Shown piece by piece: positions 26,093 to 35,266 of a stretch of DNA of 64,000 bases (positions are counted from its first letter, which is position 1; every line of letters begins with the position of its first letter). The stretch is taken from assembly GCF_020010905.1 (NCBI RefSeq), contig NZ_JAGJBY010000001.1, positions 3,368,001 through 3,432,000 of the forward strand, read 5' to 3'. This DNA comes from Streptomyces acidiscabies. GTDB taxonomy: Bacteria > Actinomycetota > Actinomycetes > Streptomycetales > Streptomycetaceae. A program made the position numbers and the translations under genes. A model generated the notes under the pieces. It saw only the letters and a list, made by a program, of their open reading frames with translations. It ran no database searches and had not been told where the DNA came from.

Positions 26093-26889
26093 CCACCGTC
26101 GAACCCGCGGACACGCTGCTCCTGGCTCGCGGTGAGCTGACCGTGCGCGGGCGCATCAGCGACGCCTCCAACGCGGCCCTGTACTGCACCGTGACCCACG
26201 ACGGCCGGGAGGCGGCCTGCGTGTACAAGCCCGTCGCCGGGGAACGGCCCCTGTGGGACTTCCCCGACGGCACGCTCGCGCAGCGCGAGGTCGCCGCGTA
26301 CGAGGTGTCCGCCGCGACCGGCTGGGGCCTGATCCCGCCGACCGTCCTGCGCGACGGCCCCTACGGCGAGGGCATGTGCCAGCTGTGGATCGAGGCGTCC
26401 CCCGAGGCCGAACTCCTCGCGCTCGTCGACACGGAGGAACCGGAGCCGGGCTGGAAGGCCATCGGGTTCGCCGAGGTCGGGGAGGGCCGGACGGCGCTCC
26501 TGGTGCACGCCGACGACGACCGGCTGCGCCGCCTCGCCGTCCTGGACGCCGTCATCAACAACGCCGACCGCAAGGGCGGCCACCTCCTGCCCACCGCCGA
26601 CGGCCTGCTCTACGGCATCGACCACGGCGTCACCTTCAACGCCGAGAACAAGCTCCGTACGCTCCTGTGGGGCTGGGCGGGCGACTCCCTGACCGACGAG
26701 GCCCTGACGGCGCTCAAGGCCCTCAGAGGGGCCCTGGAGCCCTCCGGAGCCCTCACGGCGACCCTCACGCCCCTCATCACCCCGGCCGAGCTGGACGCCA
26801 CCCGCGCGCGGGTCGACGACCTGCTCACCACCGGCAAGCACCCGGAGCCCAGTGGCGAGTGGCCCGCGATCCCCTGGCCACCGGTCTGA
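26056..26889 (+). CDS. SCO1664-family protein, PI3/PI4-kinase-like fold
   Basis: A 277-residue protein of the SCO1664 family. Kinase-like motifs are visible: a lysine in CVYKPVAGERPLWDFP, a catalytic-loop-like DAVINNADRKGGHLL and a DFG-like GIDHGVTFN, the pattern of HipA or phosphoinositide-kinase-type folds. The target is unknown. The ATG at 26056 is preceded by GGAGGG and lies inside the end of the DUF3090 gene, so the two are translationally coupled. Confidence 0.88.
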   Translation: MSAPERIPARGVTTVEPADTLLLARGELTVRGRISDASNAALYCTVTHDGREAACVYKPVAGERPLWDFPDGTLAQREVAAYEVSAATGWGLIPPTVLRDGPYGEGMCQLWIEASPEAELLALVDTEEPEPGWKAIGFAEVGEGRTALLVHADDDRLRRLAVLDAVINNADRKGGHLLPTADGLLYGIDHGVTFNAENKLRTLLWGWAGDSLTDEALTALKALRGALEPSGALTATLTPLITPAELDATRARVDDLLTTGKHPEPSGEWPAIPWPPV

Positions 26890-26999
26890 AAACCTCACGC
26901 ACACCTCCCCACCCACCCTGCACATCCCCCTGATCCACGCAAGACCGCCTTTTCCGTCATCCGGCGCTCTCCGGTTCGTATACCGAACTACGGTCCGGT

Positions 27000-27011
27000 T
27001 ACGCTCATGAC
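27000..27011 (+). promoter_or_regulatory. -10 element upstream of mshC, leaderless start
   Basis: TACGCT at 27000-27005 is six bases before the mshC ATG at 27012. There is no ribosome site, so the transcript probably begins at or next to the ATG. Confidence 0.55.
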
Positions 27012-28241
27012 ATGCATGCCTGGCCCGCTTCCGAGGTCCCCGCCCTGCCTGGTCAGGGCCGCGACCTGAGGATCCACGACACCGCGACCGGTGACCTCGT
27101 CACCCTCGACCCCGGTCCCGTCGCCCGTATCTACGTGTGCGGCATCACGCCGTACGACGCCACGCACATCGGACACGCGGCGACCTACAACGCGTTCGAC
27201 CTCGTGCAGCGCGTGTGGCTCGACACCAAGCGGCAGGTTCACTACGTCCAGAACGTCACCGACGTGGACGACCCGCTGCTGGAGCGCGCCGAGCGCGACG
27301 GCGTGGACTGGGTCGCGCTCGCCGAGAAGGAGACCGCGCTCTTCCGCGAGGACATGACCGCCCTGCGGATGCTGCCCCCGCAGCAGTACATAGGCGCCGT
27401 CGAGGCCATACCCGGCATCGTGCCGCTCGTGGAGCGCCTGCGGGACTGCGGAGCGGCGTACGAGCTCGAAGGGGACATCTACTTCTCCGTCGAGGCCGAC
27501 CCGCACTTCGGCAAGGTGTCCAACCTGGACGCCGCCGCGATGCGCCTGCTGTCCGCCGAGCGCGGCGGCGACCCCGACCGGGCCGGCAAGAAGAACCCCC
27601 TCGACCCGATGCTGTGGATGGCCGCCCGCGAGGGCGAGCCGAGCTGGGACGGCGCCTCCCTGGGGCGCGGCCGGCCCGGCTGGCACATCGAGTGCGTCGC
27701 CATCGCCCTGGAACACCTCGGCATGGGCTTCGACGTGCAGGGCGGCGGCTCCGACCTCGTCTTCCCGCACCACGAGATGGGCGCCTCCCACGCGCACGCG
27801 CTGACCGGCGAGTTCCCCATGGCCAAGGCGTACGTCCACGCCGGCATGGTCGCCCTGGACGGCGAGAAGATGTCCAAGTCCCGGGGCAACCTCGTCTTCG
27901 TCTCGCAGCTGCGCCGCGAGGGCGTCGACCCGGCCGCCATCCGCCTCGCGCTCCTCGCCCACCACTACCGCGCCGACTGGGAGTGGACCGACCAGGTCCT
28001 CGCCGACGCCGAGGCCCGACTCGCGCGCTGGCGCGCCGCCGTCTCCCGCCCCGACGGCCCCGAGGCCGAGCCCCTCGTCCAGGAGATCCGCGACGCGCTC
28101 GCGCACGACCTCGACGCACCGGCCGCCCTCGACGCCGTCGACCGCTGGGCCTCCCGCCAGCAGGAACAGGGCGGCACGGACATCGGCGCACCCGGGGTAG
28201 TCTCCCGCGCGGTGGACGCTCTTCTGGGCGTTGCCCTGTAA
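27012..28241 (+). CDS. mshC: Cysteine--GlcN-inositol ligase MshC (mycothiol synthesis)
   Basis: A 409-residue cysteinyl-tRNA-synthetase homologue that joins cysteine to GlcN-myo-inositol with ATP, the third dedicated step of mycothiol biosynthesis. The zinc-binding Cys43 in YVCGITPYD, the HIGH motif at 52-55, [10 protein letters not shown] with further zinc ligands, and KMSKS at 286-290 are all present. The tRNA-binding C-terminal domain of CysS is missing, which separates MshC from CysS. It starts [10 protein letters not shown] like known Streptomyces MshC proteins. A very strong hairpin follows. Confidence 0.96.
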   Translation: MHAWPASEVPALPGQGRDLRIHDTATGDLVTLDPGPVARIYVCGITPYDATHIGHAATYNAFDLVQRVWLDTKRQVHYVQNVTDVDDPLLERAERDGVDWVALAEKETALFREDMTALRMLPPQQYIGAVEAIPGIVPLVERLRDCGAAYELEGDIYFSVEADPHFGKVSNLDAAAMRLLSAERGGDPDRAGKKNPLDPMLWMAAREGEPSWDGASLGRGRPGWHIECVAIALEHLGMGFDVQGGGSDLVFPHHEMGASHAHALTGEFPMAKAYVHAGMVALDGEKMSKSRGNLVFVSQLRREGVDPAAIRLALLAHHYRADWEWTDQVLADAEARLARWRAAVSRPDGPEAEPLVQEIRDALAHDLDAPAALDAVDRWASRQQEQGGTDIGAPGVVSRAVDALLGVAL

Positions 28242-28260
28242 GGGCAACGCCGAAGCGAAC

Positions 28261-28313
28261 AGGGGTGGTTCACCCGTACCGGCACGTGTCACCGGTACGG
28301 GTGAACCACCCCT
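28261..28313. terminator. Very stable hairpin after mshC
   Basis: The arms 28261-28282 and 28292-28313 are perfectly complementary over 22 bp around a 9-base loop. It lies 20 bp after the mshC stop. Confidence 0.9.
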
Positions 28314-28429
28314 CACGCTGTCGATGACCTGTCAACCCCTGTGTCCAGCGCGGCAGTTGTGATGGGGTGGGGTTCCAGTTGACCGCCGGATCGGCCAACT
28401 ACCGGTCCCCGCACGCGGAAGGATGTTCC

Positions 28430-29410
28430 GTGGCACCCACGCACGGTTCCTTCGCACACCCCTTTTCCCGCCGCCGGATGCTCACCGCCGGCGCGGCGGC
28501 ACTCGGCGCCGCCGCCATCGGCACGGCAACGGGCACGACGGCTCACGCGAGCCCCCACGCCGCCTGGCCCGACCTCATACCCCTCCCGAACGGCTTCCAG
28601 CCCGAAGGCATCGCCATCGGCCGCGCCCCCTACGCCTACCTCGGCTCCCTCGGCGACGGCTCCATCTACCGCGCCGACCTGCGCACCGGCGAGGGCACGA
28701 TCATCTCCGCCGGACCCGGCACCCCCTCCGTCGGCCTCAAACTCGACGACAGAGGCCGCCTGTTCATCGCCGGACGCGGCGAGGGCGCGCGCGTCGTCGA
28801 CGCCCGCAGCGGCGAGATCCTCGCCTCCTACCGGCTCACCACGGCGACCCCCACCTTCGCCAACGACGTCTTCCTCACCCCGCGCGCCGCCTGGTTCACC
28901 GACTCCTTCCAGCCCACCCTCTACGCCCTCCCCCTCGGCCGCGACGGCGCGCTCCCGGCCGCCGACGAGGTCGTGCACCTCCCCCTGACCGGCGACTGGG
29001 CGCAGGTCCCCGGGGAGGTCTTCAACGCCAACGGGATCACGCGTACGCCCGACGGGTCGGCGCTGCTCGTCGTGCAGTCCGGCGTGGGCGCGCTGCACCG
29101 GGTCGACCCGCGCACCGGCGTGACCAAGCTCGTCGACCTCGGGGGCGCGGCGCCGCTCACCAACGGCGACGGGCTGCTGCGCGACGGACGGCTCCTGTAC
29201 GTCGTACAGAACCAGCAGAACGCGGTCGACGTGTTCCGGCTGGCCGCCGACGGCCGTAGTGGGGTGTTCCTGCGGCGGATCACCGACACGGACTTCGACG
29301 TGCCGACGACGGCCGCCGCGTACAAGGGGCGGCTGTACCTGCCCAACGCGCGGTTCTCGACGGCGCCGACGCCTCAGACGGCGTACGCGGTGGTCGCGGT
29401 ACCGGCGTAA
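28430..29410 (+). CDS. Tat-exported SMP-30/gluconolactonase-like beta-propeller protein
   Basis: A 326-residue protein with a twin-arginine signal (SRRRMLTAGAAALGAAAIG, cleavage near AHA) and a six-bladed propeller core (PNGFQPEGIAIG, NANGITRTPDG, NGDGLLRDGRLLYVV). It should act outside the membrane. Such proteins are lactonases or sugar-binding, but I cannot assign a substrate. The GTG at 28430 with AAGGA upstream was chosen; the frame is open further back. A terminator shared with the convergent PAC2 gene follows. Confidence 0.82.
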   Translation: MAPTHGSFAHPFSRRRMLTAGAAALGAAAIGTATGTTAHASPHAAWPDLIPLPNGFQPEGIAIGRAPYAYLGSLGDGSIYRADLRTGEGTIISAGPGTPSVGLKLDDRGRLFIAGRGEGARVVDARSGEILASYRLTTATPTFANDVFLTPRAAWFTDSFQPTLYALPLGRDGALPAADEVVHLPLTGDWAQVPGEVFNANGITRTPDGSALLVVQSGVGALHRVDPRTGVTKLVDLGGAAPLTNGDGLLRDGRLLYVVQNQQNAVDVFRLAADGRSGVFLRRITDTDFDVPTTAAAYKGRLYLPNARFSTAPTPQTAYAVVAVPA

Positions 29411-29414
29411 TACC

Positions 29415-29454
29415 GAAGCGGTAGAGGTACTGGGGTCAGTGCCTCTACCGCTTC
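29415..29454. terminator. Bidirectional terminator
   Basis: A perfect 13-bp stem (29415-29427 with 29442-29454) lies between the convergent propeller and PAC2 genes. Confidence 0.85.
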
Positions 29455-29469
29455 CGCGTTCCCCGCTGC

Positions 29470-30387
29470 TCAGTCCTCCGACGAATCGTCGTCGTCCCCC
29501 GTGGCCTTCGGCGGCCTGGGGGGGCGTGTCTTCTCGTTCGGGTCGTTGGGGTCGCGGCGGCGCAGGTAGCGTTCGAACTCGCGGGCGATCGCCTCGCCGG
29601 ACGCCTCCGGCAACTCCGCGGTGTCGCGGGCCTCTTCGAGCGTCTGGACGTACTCCGCGACCTCGGTGTCCTCGGCCGCGAGCTGGTCCACGCCGACCTG
29701 CCAGGCGCGTGCGTCCTCGGCCAGCTCGCCGAGGGGGATGCGGACGTCGATGAGGTCTTCGAGGCGGTTGAGGAGCGCCAGCGTCGCCTTCGGGTTCGGG
29801 GGCTGCGACACGTAGTGCGGGACGGCCGCCCACAGCGACACCGCCGGTACGCCCGCGTGCGTGCACGCCTCCTGGAGGACGCCGACGATGCCCGTCGGGC
29901 CCTCGTACTTGGTCTCCTCCAGGTCCATCCGGCGCGCGAGGTCCGGATCGGACGTCGTCCCGCTGATCGGCACCGGACGCGTGTGCGGGGTGTCACCGAG
30001 CAGCGCGCCCAGGATCACCACCAGCTCGACGCCCAGCTCATGCGCGAAACCCAGCAACTCGTTGCAGAAAGACCGCCAGCGCATCGACGGCTCGATGCCG
30101 CGCACCAGCACCAGGTCCCGCGGCTTCTCGCCGCCGATCCGCACGACCGACAACCGCGTCGTCGGCCATGTGATCTTCCGCACGCCGCCGTCCATGAACA
30201 CCGTGGGGCGGTTCACCTGGAAGTCGTAGTAGTCCTCGGCGTCCAGCGCCGCGAACACCTCGCCCTTCCACTCCCGCTCCAGGTGCATGACGGCGGTGGA
30301 GGCGGCGTCGCCGGCATCGTTCCAGCCCTCGAACGCGGCCACCATGACTGGGTCGATCAGCTCGGGAACTCCCTCCAGCTCGATCAC
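29470..30387 (-). CDS. PAC2-family protein (possible ParJ orthologue)
   Basis: A 305-residue protein with the PAC2 (proteasome-assembly-chaperone-like) features PVMVAAFEGWNDAGDAAS, VLVRGIEPSMRW and GALLGDTPHTRPVPI. It has a charged disordered C-terminus rich in Asp, Pro and Arg. The GTG at 30385-30387 has GGAGG eight bases upstream. In S. coelicolor the gene next to mshC is, to my memory, parJ, which acts with ParA in sporulation septation. The position fits, but I could not compare sequences. Its function in actinobacteria is otherwise unclear. Confidence 0.85.
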   Translation of the reverse strand: MIELEGVPELIDPVMVAAFEGWNDAGDAASTAVMHLEREWKGEVFAALDAEDYYDFQVNRPTVFMDGGVRKITWPTTRLSVVRIGGEKPRDLVLVRGIEPSMRWRSFCNELLGFAHELGVELVVILGALLGDTPHTRPVPISGTTSDPDLARRMDLEETKYEGPTGIVGVLQEACTHAGVPAVSLWAAVPHYVSQPPNPKATLALLNRLEDLIDVRIPLGELAEDARAWQVGVDQLAAEDTEVAEYVQTLEEARDTAELPEASGEAIAREFERYLRRRDPNDPNEKTRPPRPPKATGDDDDSSED

Positions 30388-30541
30388 CCAGCGCCTCCTT
30401 CCGACGTGCCCTCGCCTGACCACCCAACCTTACGGCGTGCGGCAAGGGCGCCCGCAGCCCCCGTCGACGGGGGAGTGAACGGATCACTGCCCCGTCCGGA
30501 GCCGTCGGACACCCCTGACCGCAAACGCACAGAAACCGGTT

Positions 30542-31213
30542 TCACAGACTTGCCCGCAGCCATTGCTCCACGCTCGCGATGTGCACCGTCGCCCACGACC
30601 GCGCCGCCTCCGCGTCCCGGTCCCGCAGCGCCTCCAGGATCGCCCGGTGCTCGTGCAGGGTCCGCGCCACCGCGTCCTCCTGCGTCAGACCCCGCCAGAT
30701 CCGGGCCCGCGTCGTCGGCCCCGACAGGCCGTCCAGCAGCGAGCACAGCACCGAGTTCCCGGCGCTCTGCACGATCCCCCGGTGGAACTCCAGGTCGCAC
30801 GCGACCAGCTCCTCCACCGAGGGGCCGTCGCCGAGCCGGTCCAACTGGGCTGTCAGCGCGTCGAGTTGCTGCTCGCTGATGCGCAGCGCCGCCATCGCCG
30901 TCGCGGCCGGCTCCAGGATGCGGCGCACCGCGAGGAACTCCAGGACGGTGTCGTCGCGGTGGAAGTCGACGACGAAACTCAGCGCCTCCAGCAGGAGTTG
31001 GGGGTCCAGGCTGGTGACGTACGTGCCGTCGCCCTGGCGCACGTCCAGGATGCGGATCAGCGACAGCGCGCGCACCGCCTCCCGCAGGGAGTTCCTCGAC
31101 AGGCCCAGTTCGGCGGCGAGTTCGCTCTCCTTCGGCAGCCGGTCGCCGGGGCGCAGCGCACCCGAGACGATCATTCCCTTGATCTTCTCGATCGCCTCGT
31201 CGGTGACTGCCAT
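30542..31213 (-). CDS. FadR-type GntR-family regulator of the nucleoside-salvage operon
   Basis: A 223-residue regulator: winged helix at about residues 5-68 (LPKESELAAELGLSRNSLREAVRAL) and an FCD domain with LEFHRGIVQSAGN and the HEHRAIL metal/ligand histidines. It lies just downstream of the deaminase gene with its own 68-bp leader, which carries a palindrome that could be its operator. The ligand could be a purine nucleoside, a base or a methylthio compound; this is inference from position. Confidence 0.88.
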   Translation of the reverse strand: MAVTDEAIEKIKGMIVSGALRPGDRLPKESELAAELGLSRNSLREAVRALSLIRILDVRQGDGTYVTSLDPQLLLEALSFVVDFHRDDTVLEFLAVRRILEPAATAMAALRISEQQLDALTAQLDRLGDGPSVEELVACDLEFHRGIVQSAGNSVLCSLLDGLSGPTTRARIWRGLTQEDAVARTLHEHRAILEALRDRDAEAARSWATVHIASVEQWLRASL

Positions 31214-31248
31214 GCCGGCCTCCCATGCGTGCGTGTTTCCGACACCCC

Positions 31249-31263
31249 AGACATCGGAGGTCT
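31249..31263. promoter_or_regulatory. Candidate operator of the FadR-type regulator
   Basis: AGACATCGGAGGTCT is a 15-bp inverted repeat with six of seven pairs matching, centred 43 bp upstream of the regulator start. A second small inverted repeat GTGTTTCCGACAC lies at 31232-31244. Autoregulation is likely for this family. Confidence 0.45.
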
Positions 31264-31281
31264 AGCGGCCATTATGAGGGT

Positions 31282-32568
31282 TCAGACGATCAGTGACTCC
31301 AGATCCGCGACCACCGAACGCTCGTCCAGCGTGGTCAGCGCCCGCCCCCGCAGCAGGACCCTCCCGTCGACGACCGTGTCCCGCACGTCGTCGGCGCGCG
31401 CCGCGTACGCCAGCGTCGACCACGGGTCGTGCAGGGGCCGCAGATGCGGTCCCGACAGGTCCACGACGACGAGATCCGCCCGCTTGCCCGCCTCCAGCGA
31501 CCCGATCCGGTCCCCGAGCCCCAGCGCCCGCGCACCCCAGGCGGTCGCCATCCGTACGGCCTGCTCGGCACCGACCGCTGTCGGGTCCCCGCCCGCCTTG
31601 TGCACCAGCGCGGCCTGCCGTACGGCGCCCAGCACGTCCAGCGTGTTGGAACTGACCGCGCCGTCCGTGCCGAGGCCGACGGTGACGCCCGCGCCGAGCA
31701 GCCTCGGTACGGGGGCGATGCCGCAGCCCAGCTTCAGGTTCGACACGGGACAGTGGGCGACCGAGGTGCCGGTGCGGGCCAGCGCGGCGATCTCCGGGCC
31801 GGTCAGGTCGACGGCGTGCGCGAGCAGCACGTCGGGGCCGAGGAGGCCGAGGGAGTCCAGCAACTCCACAGGGCGTTTCCCGTACTTGACCTCGACCGTC
31901 GCGACCTCGGTGGCGTTCTCCGCCGCGTGGATGTGGATCAGCGCGCCGAACTCCCTCGCCAGGGCGAAGACTTCGGTGAGCTGGGCGGGGGAGAGGGTGT
32001 AGGCGGAGTGGGCGAAGAGGACGGGGCGGACGCGGGTGTGGGCCTCAAGGTCCTTACGCGCCCAGGCAGTTCGCGCCTCGAACGTCATCCCGTCCGGCGG
32101 CTCGGGGACGTCCATGAACGTCGGCCCGGTCAGCAGCCGCCAGCCCGCCTCCCGCGCGACCTGCTCGGCCGCCTCGTGGAACCAGTACATGTCCAGCGCG
32201 GTGGTGACCCCGGCCTTGATGGACTCGGCCGCCGCGAGCCGTACCGCCGCCGCCACGTTCTCCGGCGTGAGGAGTTCGGCCTCCCACTTCAACACCCGCT
32301 CCAGGAAGCCCTGGAGAGTGACGTCGTCGGCACGGCCGCGCAGGAGGGTCATCGCGAGGTGGGTGTGCGTGTTGACGAACCCCGGCAGGACGAGGCATCC
32401 CGAGGCGTCGATGAACTCCCGGGCCTCGTAACGCTGTTGGAGTTCCTCGGTGGGACCCACGGCGACGATCTCGCCGTCGTGGATCGCAACCGCGCCTTCG
32501 GGTACGACAGTTCCGGCGTCGTCCACCGTCAGGACGTCACCCCCGTGCACCAACAGGTCGATGCTCAC
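31282..32568 (-). CDS. Amidohydrolase, MTA/SAH deaminase family
   Basis: A 428-residue metal-dependent deaminase. The metal ligands are visible: the HxH pair in NTHTHLAMTLLRG, His in IHIHAAEN, His in LAHAVDL and Asp in LGTDGAVSSNTLD. The opening GFVNTHTHLAMTLLRGRADD closely resembles MTA/SAH deaminases (MtaD), so 5'-methylthioadenosine to 5'-methylthioinosine is the best guess; 8-oxoguanine or adenosine deamination are alternatives. Its GTG overlaps the phosphorylase stop (GTGA), and it is the last gene of the BMP-importer operon. Confidence 0.85.
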   Translation of the reverse strand: MSIDLLVHGGDVLTVDDAGTVVPEGAVAIHDGEIVAVGPTEELQQRYEAREFIDASGCLVLPGFVNTHTHLAMTLLRGRADDVTLQGFLERVLKWEAELLTPENVAAAVRLAAAESIKAGVTTALDMYWFHEAAEQVAREAGWRLLTGPTFMDVPEPPDGMTFEARTAWARKDLEAHTRVRPVLFAHSAYTLSPAQLTEVFALAREFGALIHIHAAENATEVATVEVKYGKRPVELLDSLGLLGPDVLLAHAVDLTGPEIAALARTGTSVAHCPVSNLKLGCGIAPVPRLLGAGVTVGLGTDGAVSSNTLDVLGAVRQAALVHKAGGDPTAVGAEQAVRMATAWGARALGLGDRIGSLEAGKRADLVVVDLSGPHLRPLHDPWSTLAYAARADDVRDTVVDGRVLLRGRALTTLDERSVVADLESLIV

Positions 32569-33317
32569 CGGGAGTTCTCCTCCGCCAGCAGCCGCAGCGC
32601 CTCCAACGAGACCACGGCACCGCGCTCGACGCCCTCCGCGACGACGTCCCGGTGCGGGTCGTACACGCTGTCCCCCTCCTCGTCGACGAGTTCGTCGGCG
32701 TTCGCGCCGTCCACGACGAGGACGCCGCCCGCCGTCAGGCCCCGCAGGGACGCCGTGACCAGGAGCGCGGAGAGTTCCATCTCGATCGCGGCGAGGCCGA
32801 CACCCGTGTACGCGAACAGGGGGAGGTGGCCCGGCTGGAAGGCGGCACGGGTCCAGACGACGCCCCGGTGGTGCGGGGCGCCGGTCTCGCGGGCCGCCCG
32901 CTGGAGGGCGAGGACCGCCTCGGGGGTCGCGAACGCCGGGTACTCCGGCGGCAGAAGCTGCTGGGTGACACCGTCGTCCCGGACCGCCGCCTCGGCGATC
33001 ACCAGGTCGCCGTCCGCGATCCCCGGCTTCATCGCACCCGCCGTACCGAACCGCAGGATCGTCCGCACACCGGCGTCCGCCAGCTCCTGGAAGAGGAGGT
33101 TCGCGCCCGGCGCGCCCACCCCGTGCGAGGCGACGACGACCGGCAGGCCCTTCCAACTCCCGCTGAAGACACGGTACTCACGGTGGTACGACACCTCGGC
33201 CGCCCCGTCGAGCAGCCCGGCCACGGCGGCGGCGCGGGCCGGGTCGCCGACGACGACCGCGTGAACCGGCAGGCCGGTACGGGGAATTCGGGTGATCGGC
33301 AGGAGGTCCTGCGTCAT
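32565..33317 (-). CDS. Nucleoside phosphorylase (NP-I family)
   Basis: A 250-residue NP-I fold phosphorylase with phosphate-binding GDPARA near residue 25, RFGTAGAM near 90 and the ribose-binding EMELSALL near 180. It resembles uridine phosphorylase or hexameric PNP rather than MtnP. It is coupled on both sides: ATGA overlap with the permease and GTGA overlap with the deaminase. In this context phosphorolysis of methylthioinosine to methylthioribose-1-phosphate would feed MtnA directly, but ordinary inosine or uridine are equally possible by sequence alone. Confidence 0.85.
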   Translation of the reverse strand: MTQDLLPITRIPRTGLPVHAVVVGDPARAAAVAGLLDGAAEVSYHREYRVFSGSWKGLPVVVASHGVGAPGANLLFQELADAGVRTILRFGTAGAMKPGIADGDLVIAEAAVRDDGVTQQLLPPEYPAFATPEAVLALQRAARETGAPHHRGVVWTRAAFQPGHLPLFAYTGVGLAAIEMELSALLVTASLRGLTAGGVLVVDGANADELVDEEGDSVYDPHRDVVAEGVERGAVVSLEALRLLAEENSR

Positions 33318-34180
33318 GAGAGGGCTCCAGAGGAAGGGATACGGCGACGGCGGCGGGCCGTCGACAGGAACAGGGCGCCGAGCGTGACGACGTACGGCGC
33401 GGCGTCGGTGGCCTGCTGGGGGAGGCCGACGCCCTGGAGGCGGAAGCCGACCGCCTCCGCGAGGCCGAACAGCAGCGCCGCCAGCAGCACGCCGACCGGC
33501 AGCGCGCGGCCCAGCATCACCGCGACGACCGCGATCCAGCCACGGCCCGCCGTCATGTTCTCGGTGAACAACGTGACGTTCCCCAGGGCGAGTTGGGCAC
33601 CGGCGAGTCCGCACAGCACGCCGGACAACAGTACGGCCCCGTACTGGTACTTCGCCGGGCTGACCCCCAACGTCGCGGCGGCGTCCGGGGATTCACCGAC
33701 GCCGCGCAGCCTCAGGCCCCACACGTGCCGGGACAGCACGAGCGCGGCCACGGCCACCGCGAGCCACGACAGGTACGCGAGCGGGGTGAAACCCCCCACC
33801 AGGGGAAGGCCGTTGAGACTCGGGTCGCTGAACGTGCCCTGCACGCCGAAGACCGTGCGCAGCAGGAAACTCGTCAGGCCGACCGCTAGGAGGTTCATGG
33901 CGATGCCGAGCACCACCGCGTCGCCCTTCAGCGTCACCGCGCCGACCGCGAGGATCAGCGAGTACGCCGCCGCCGCGAGGGCCGCTGCGAGGACACCGAG
34001 CCAGGGGCTGCCGGTGAACCAGCTCGTGGCGACCGCTGTGAAGCAGCCCAGCAGCATCATGCCTTCGAGGCCGATGTTGAACACGCCCGCGCGCTCGCAG
34101 ATCGCCCCGCCGAGGGCGGCGAGGAGAATCGGGGTGAGGGCGCGCAGGGCCGACATCAGGAGGTCGGAGTCGAAGAACAT
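33314..34180 (-). CDS. BMP-type nucleoside ABC importer, permease 2
   Basis: A 288-residue membrane protein with about eight to nine hydrophobic segments and the typical NupC/YufQ stretch GAICERAGVFNIGLEGMML near the N-terminus, then GVSPAKYQYGAVLLSG. It forms the channel with the permease encoded upstream, which its start codon overlaps by one base. Downstream overlap with the phosphorylase shows import and phosphorolysis are co-translated. Confidence 0.92.
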   Translation of the reverse strand: MFFDSDLLMSALRALTPILLAALGGAICERAGVFNIGLEGMMLLGCFTAVATSWFTGSPWLGVLAAALAAAAYSLILAVGAVTLKGDAVVLGIAMNLLAVGLTSFLLRTVFGVQGTFSDPSLNGLPLVGGFTPLAYLSWLAVAVAALVLSRHVWGLRLRGVGESPDAAATLGVSPAKYQYGAVLLSGVLCGLAGAQLALGNVTLFTENMTAGRGWIAVVAVMLGRALPVGVLLAALLFGLAEAVGFRLQGVGLPQQATDAAPYVVTLGALFLSTARRRRRIPSSGALS

Positions 34181-35265
34181 CAGACGGCCTCCGCTTTCGG
34201 GGACTTCTCGGACGGCTCCGGTTTCCCGGACGGCCTCAGCTTCCTGAACAGCCGCTGCGGGAACCGGAGTCGGGCCGCCAGGAACACGATCACGATCGCC
34301 TGGAGCACCTGCGTCAGCTCGCGCGGCACCTCCGTCGTCCGCTCCATCGCGAGCCCGCCGACCTGGAGGACCGCGAAGAAGAACGACGCGATCACCGTGC
34401 CGACCGGGGCCGCCGTCGCCAGCAGGGCCGCCGTGAGTCCGGTCCAGGTGTAGCCGGGTGCGGTCAGCGAGCCGTCCACGAAGCGGTACGGGAAGCTCAA
34501 CACCCCGATCGCGCCCACGAGTCCGGCGAGCGCACCCGACACCGCCATCAACTTCACTGTCAGGCCCGCCCGTTCGACCCCGGCGTACGCGGAGAAACGG
34601 GAGTTGAGGCCCGTCATCCGGATCTCGTACCCGAACGCGGTCCGCTTGTCCGTGAACCAGTAGGCCGCCGCCGCGAGGACGACGAGGACCAGGCCGACGG
34701 TGACCGTCGAGTCCCCGAACGTCGGCAGGGACACGCCGTCCGGGAACGCCCGCGTCTGGGGGAGGCTGGAGCCCGGCTCCTTCAGCGGGTACCGGGCCAG
34801 GTACGACGCCAGTGACACCGCCGGGTAGCTCAGCAACAGGCTGCTGACCAGCAGTGGGACGCCGAAACGGTTCTCGCAGAGGGCGGCGAGCACGGCGTAC
34901 CCGGCGCCTACGGCCATCCCCGCGAGGAGGGCCAGGACGACGGTCAGGGGCGCCGGGAGCGGGGAGTACAGGGCCGTCGTCGCCGCTGTGATCCCGCCCA
35001 GCACCATCTGTCCGTCGCCGCCGAGGTTGATCAGCCCGGCCCGCAGCGGGACGGCCAGTGCGAGGGCGAGGCCCAGGACGCTGGTCGTGGTGGTCAGCGT
35101 CGCCCCGATGCCGTCCGCGCCGAGCGCGCCGGTCAGGACGGCGTCGTACGCGGTGAGGGGGTCGGAGCCGGTGCCGAGGAGGAAGAGGGCGCCGATGAGG
35201 AGGCCGGCGAGGACGGAGGTGGTGACGGGGGAGCGGAGGGTGGTGGTTATGCGTGCGACGGTCAT
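34180..35265 (-). CDS. BMP-type nucleoside ABC importer, permease 1
   Basis: A 361-residue permease with the family motif RAGLINLGGDGQMVLGG and about ten hydrophobic segments, and a charged C-terminal tail (GKPEPSEKSPKAEA). The ATG at 35263-35265 is preceded by GAAGG; an ATG five codons earlier, overlapping the ATPase gene, is the alternative. It belongs to the same importer as the adjacent ATPase and BmpA-like lipoprotein. Confidence 0.9.
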   Translation of the reverse strand: MTVARITTTLRSPVTTSVLAGLLIGALFLLGTGSDPLTAYDAVLTGALGADGIGATLTTTTSVLGLALALAVPLRAGLINLGGDGQMVLGGITAATTALYSPLPAPLTVVLALLAGMAVGAGYAVLAALCENRFGVPLLVSSLLLSYPAVSLASYLARYPLKEPGSSLPQTRAFPDGVSLPTFGDSTVTVGLVLVVLAAAAYWFTDKRTAFGYEIRMTGLNSRFSAYAGVERAGLTVKLMAVSGALAGLVGAIGVLSFPYRFVDGSLTAPGYTWTGLTAALLATAAPVGTVIASFFFAVLQVGGLAMERTTEVPRELTQVLQAIVIVFLAARLRFPQRLFRKLRPSGKPEPSEKSPKAEAV

Positions 35266-35266
35266 A

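Noticed and set aside
30388..30541. Small gene between the PAC2 gene and the FadR-type regulator
   Set aside because: No frame with a start, ribosome site and coding-type composition was found in these 154 bp.
31282..32568. Guanine or cytosine deaminase
   Set aside because: The opening HxH region and length fit MTA/SAH-type deaminases better, although the substrate remains unproven.
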